This document shows positions 6,207-6,333 of a stretch of 6,333 nt of DNA, in pieces; position 1 is the first letter of the stretch, and each line of letters begins with the position of its first letter. The DNA lies in the NCBI GenBank assembly GCA_030839005.1, contig JAUZEM010000138.1, forward strand, positions 1-6,333, given 5' to 3'. The notes beneath the pieces were generated by a model that was not told the DNA's origin, searched no databases, and saw only the letters and a program-made list of their open reading frames with translations. This stretch comes from Actinomycetota bacterium (GTDB lineage: Bacteria > Actinomycetota > Acidimicrobiia > IMCC26256 > PALSA-610). The position numbers and the translations under genes were made by a program.

Positions 6207-6333
6207 GGCCCGCCTGAAGCCGCCGACGACCGGCACGCGCCGAAAAAGGGGCGAAAGGTAGGGAAGGGCATCCGACCGCTGATGCCTGCACGAAGGGGGT
6301 TCGACGTTTGATAGTCAAGCTCCGGCTTTTCTG
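6207..6333. other. upstream region without a supported gene
   Basis: This end segment lies upstream of the GGDEF gene. It should hold that gene's promoter, but I cannot assign one: TTGACT occurs on the minus strand at 6318-6313, yet no acceptable -10 hexamer is found 16-18 nt downstream. No c-di-GMP riboswitch core, RNA gene or second coding sequence is recognisable. The neighbouring gene upstream lies outside the window. Confidence 0.4.

Noticed and set aside
6164..6271. ATG at 6271 as the GGDEF start
   Set aside because: No Shine-Dalgarno sequence precedes it, and the extra 36 residues look unlike a domain or membrane helix. The ATG at 6163 has a good ribosome site.
5035..6318. Minus-strand 427-codon frame overlapping the GGDEF gene
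   Set aside because: Its Arg/Ser/Pro-rich translation is typical of a shifted frame, while the overlapping frame has complete GGDEF motifs and membrane helices.
6290..6318. Minus-strand TTGACT as a -35 element for the GGDEF gene
   Set aside because: The hexamers 16-18 nt downstream (such as CTTCGT) do not resemble a -10 box.
6164..6333. c-di-GMP riboswitch upstream of the GGDEF gene
   Set aside because: None of the conserved core or tetraloop-receptor sequence of the known classes is recognisable in the leader.

Overview
The window is uniformly GC-rich, with G/C-dominated third codon positions and good Shine-Dalgarno sites at two of its three genes. That base composition, plus the large cyclase/NTPase/TPR signalling protein and the membrane GGDEF protein, fits a high-GC actinobacterium, perhaps a soil or aquatic uncultured lineage. 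This placement is inference; no ribosomal or other marker gene is present. There are no RNA genes, mobile elements or CRISPR arrays that I can support.

Layout. Positions 14-1174 (+) encode an exported, cysteine-containing protein of unknown function. Positions 1171-5016 (-) encode a 1281-residue soluble protein: two class III nucleotide cyclase domains, then a STAND/AAA_16-type P-loop NTPase, then a long TPR-like helical region. This is the architecture of mammalian soluble adenylyl cyclase (ADCY10). Positions 5114-6163 (-) encode a six-helix membrane protein ending in an apparently active GGDEF diguanylate cyclase domain with an intact inhibitory site. Positions 6164-6333 are the leader region of the GGDEF gene and contain no supported gene.

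How the parts relate. The GGDEF gene lies upstream of the adenylyl-cyclase-like gene on the minus strand with a 97-nt gap and no convincing promoter in it, so the two may be transcribed together. One locus would then make c-di-GMP at the membrane and (probably) cAMP in the cytoplasm. The exported-protein gene converges on the cyclase gene: both stop codons are taken from a single CTAG palindrome, and a strong hairpin that could end the plus-strand transcript lies inside the last codons of the cyclase gene.

Most interesting points: (1) the two cyclase domains have complementary, degenerate active sites, one keeping the metal aspartates and the other the catalytic Asn/Arg pair, as in ADCY10; (2) the mRNA just before each of the two minus-strand signalling genes can fold into hairpins next to the start codon; (3) the convergent gene pair has fully interlocked ends. 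None of this demonstrates a wholly new system; the domain families are known, while the regulatory structures are predictions.
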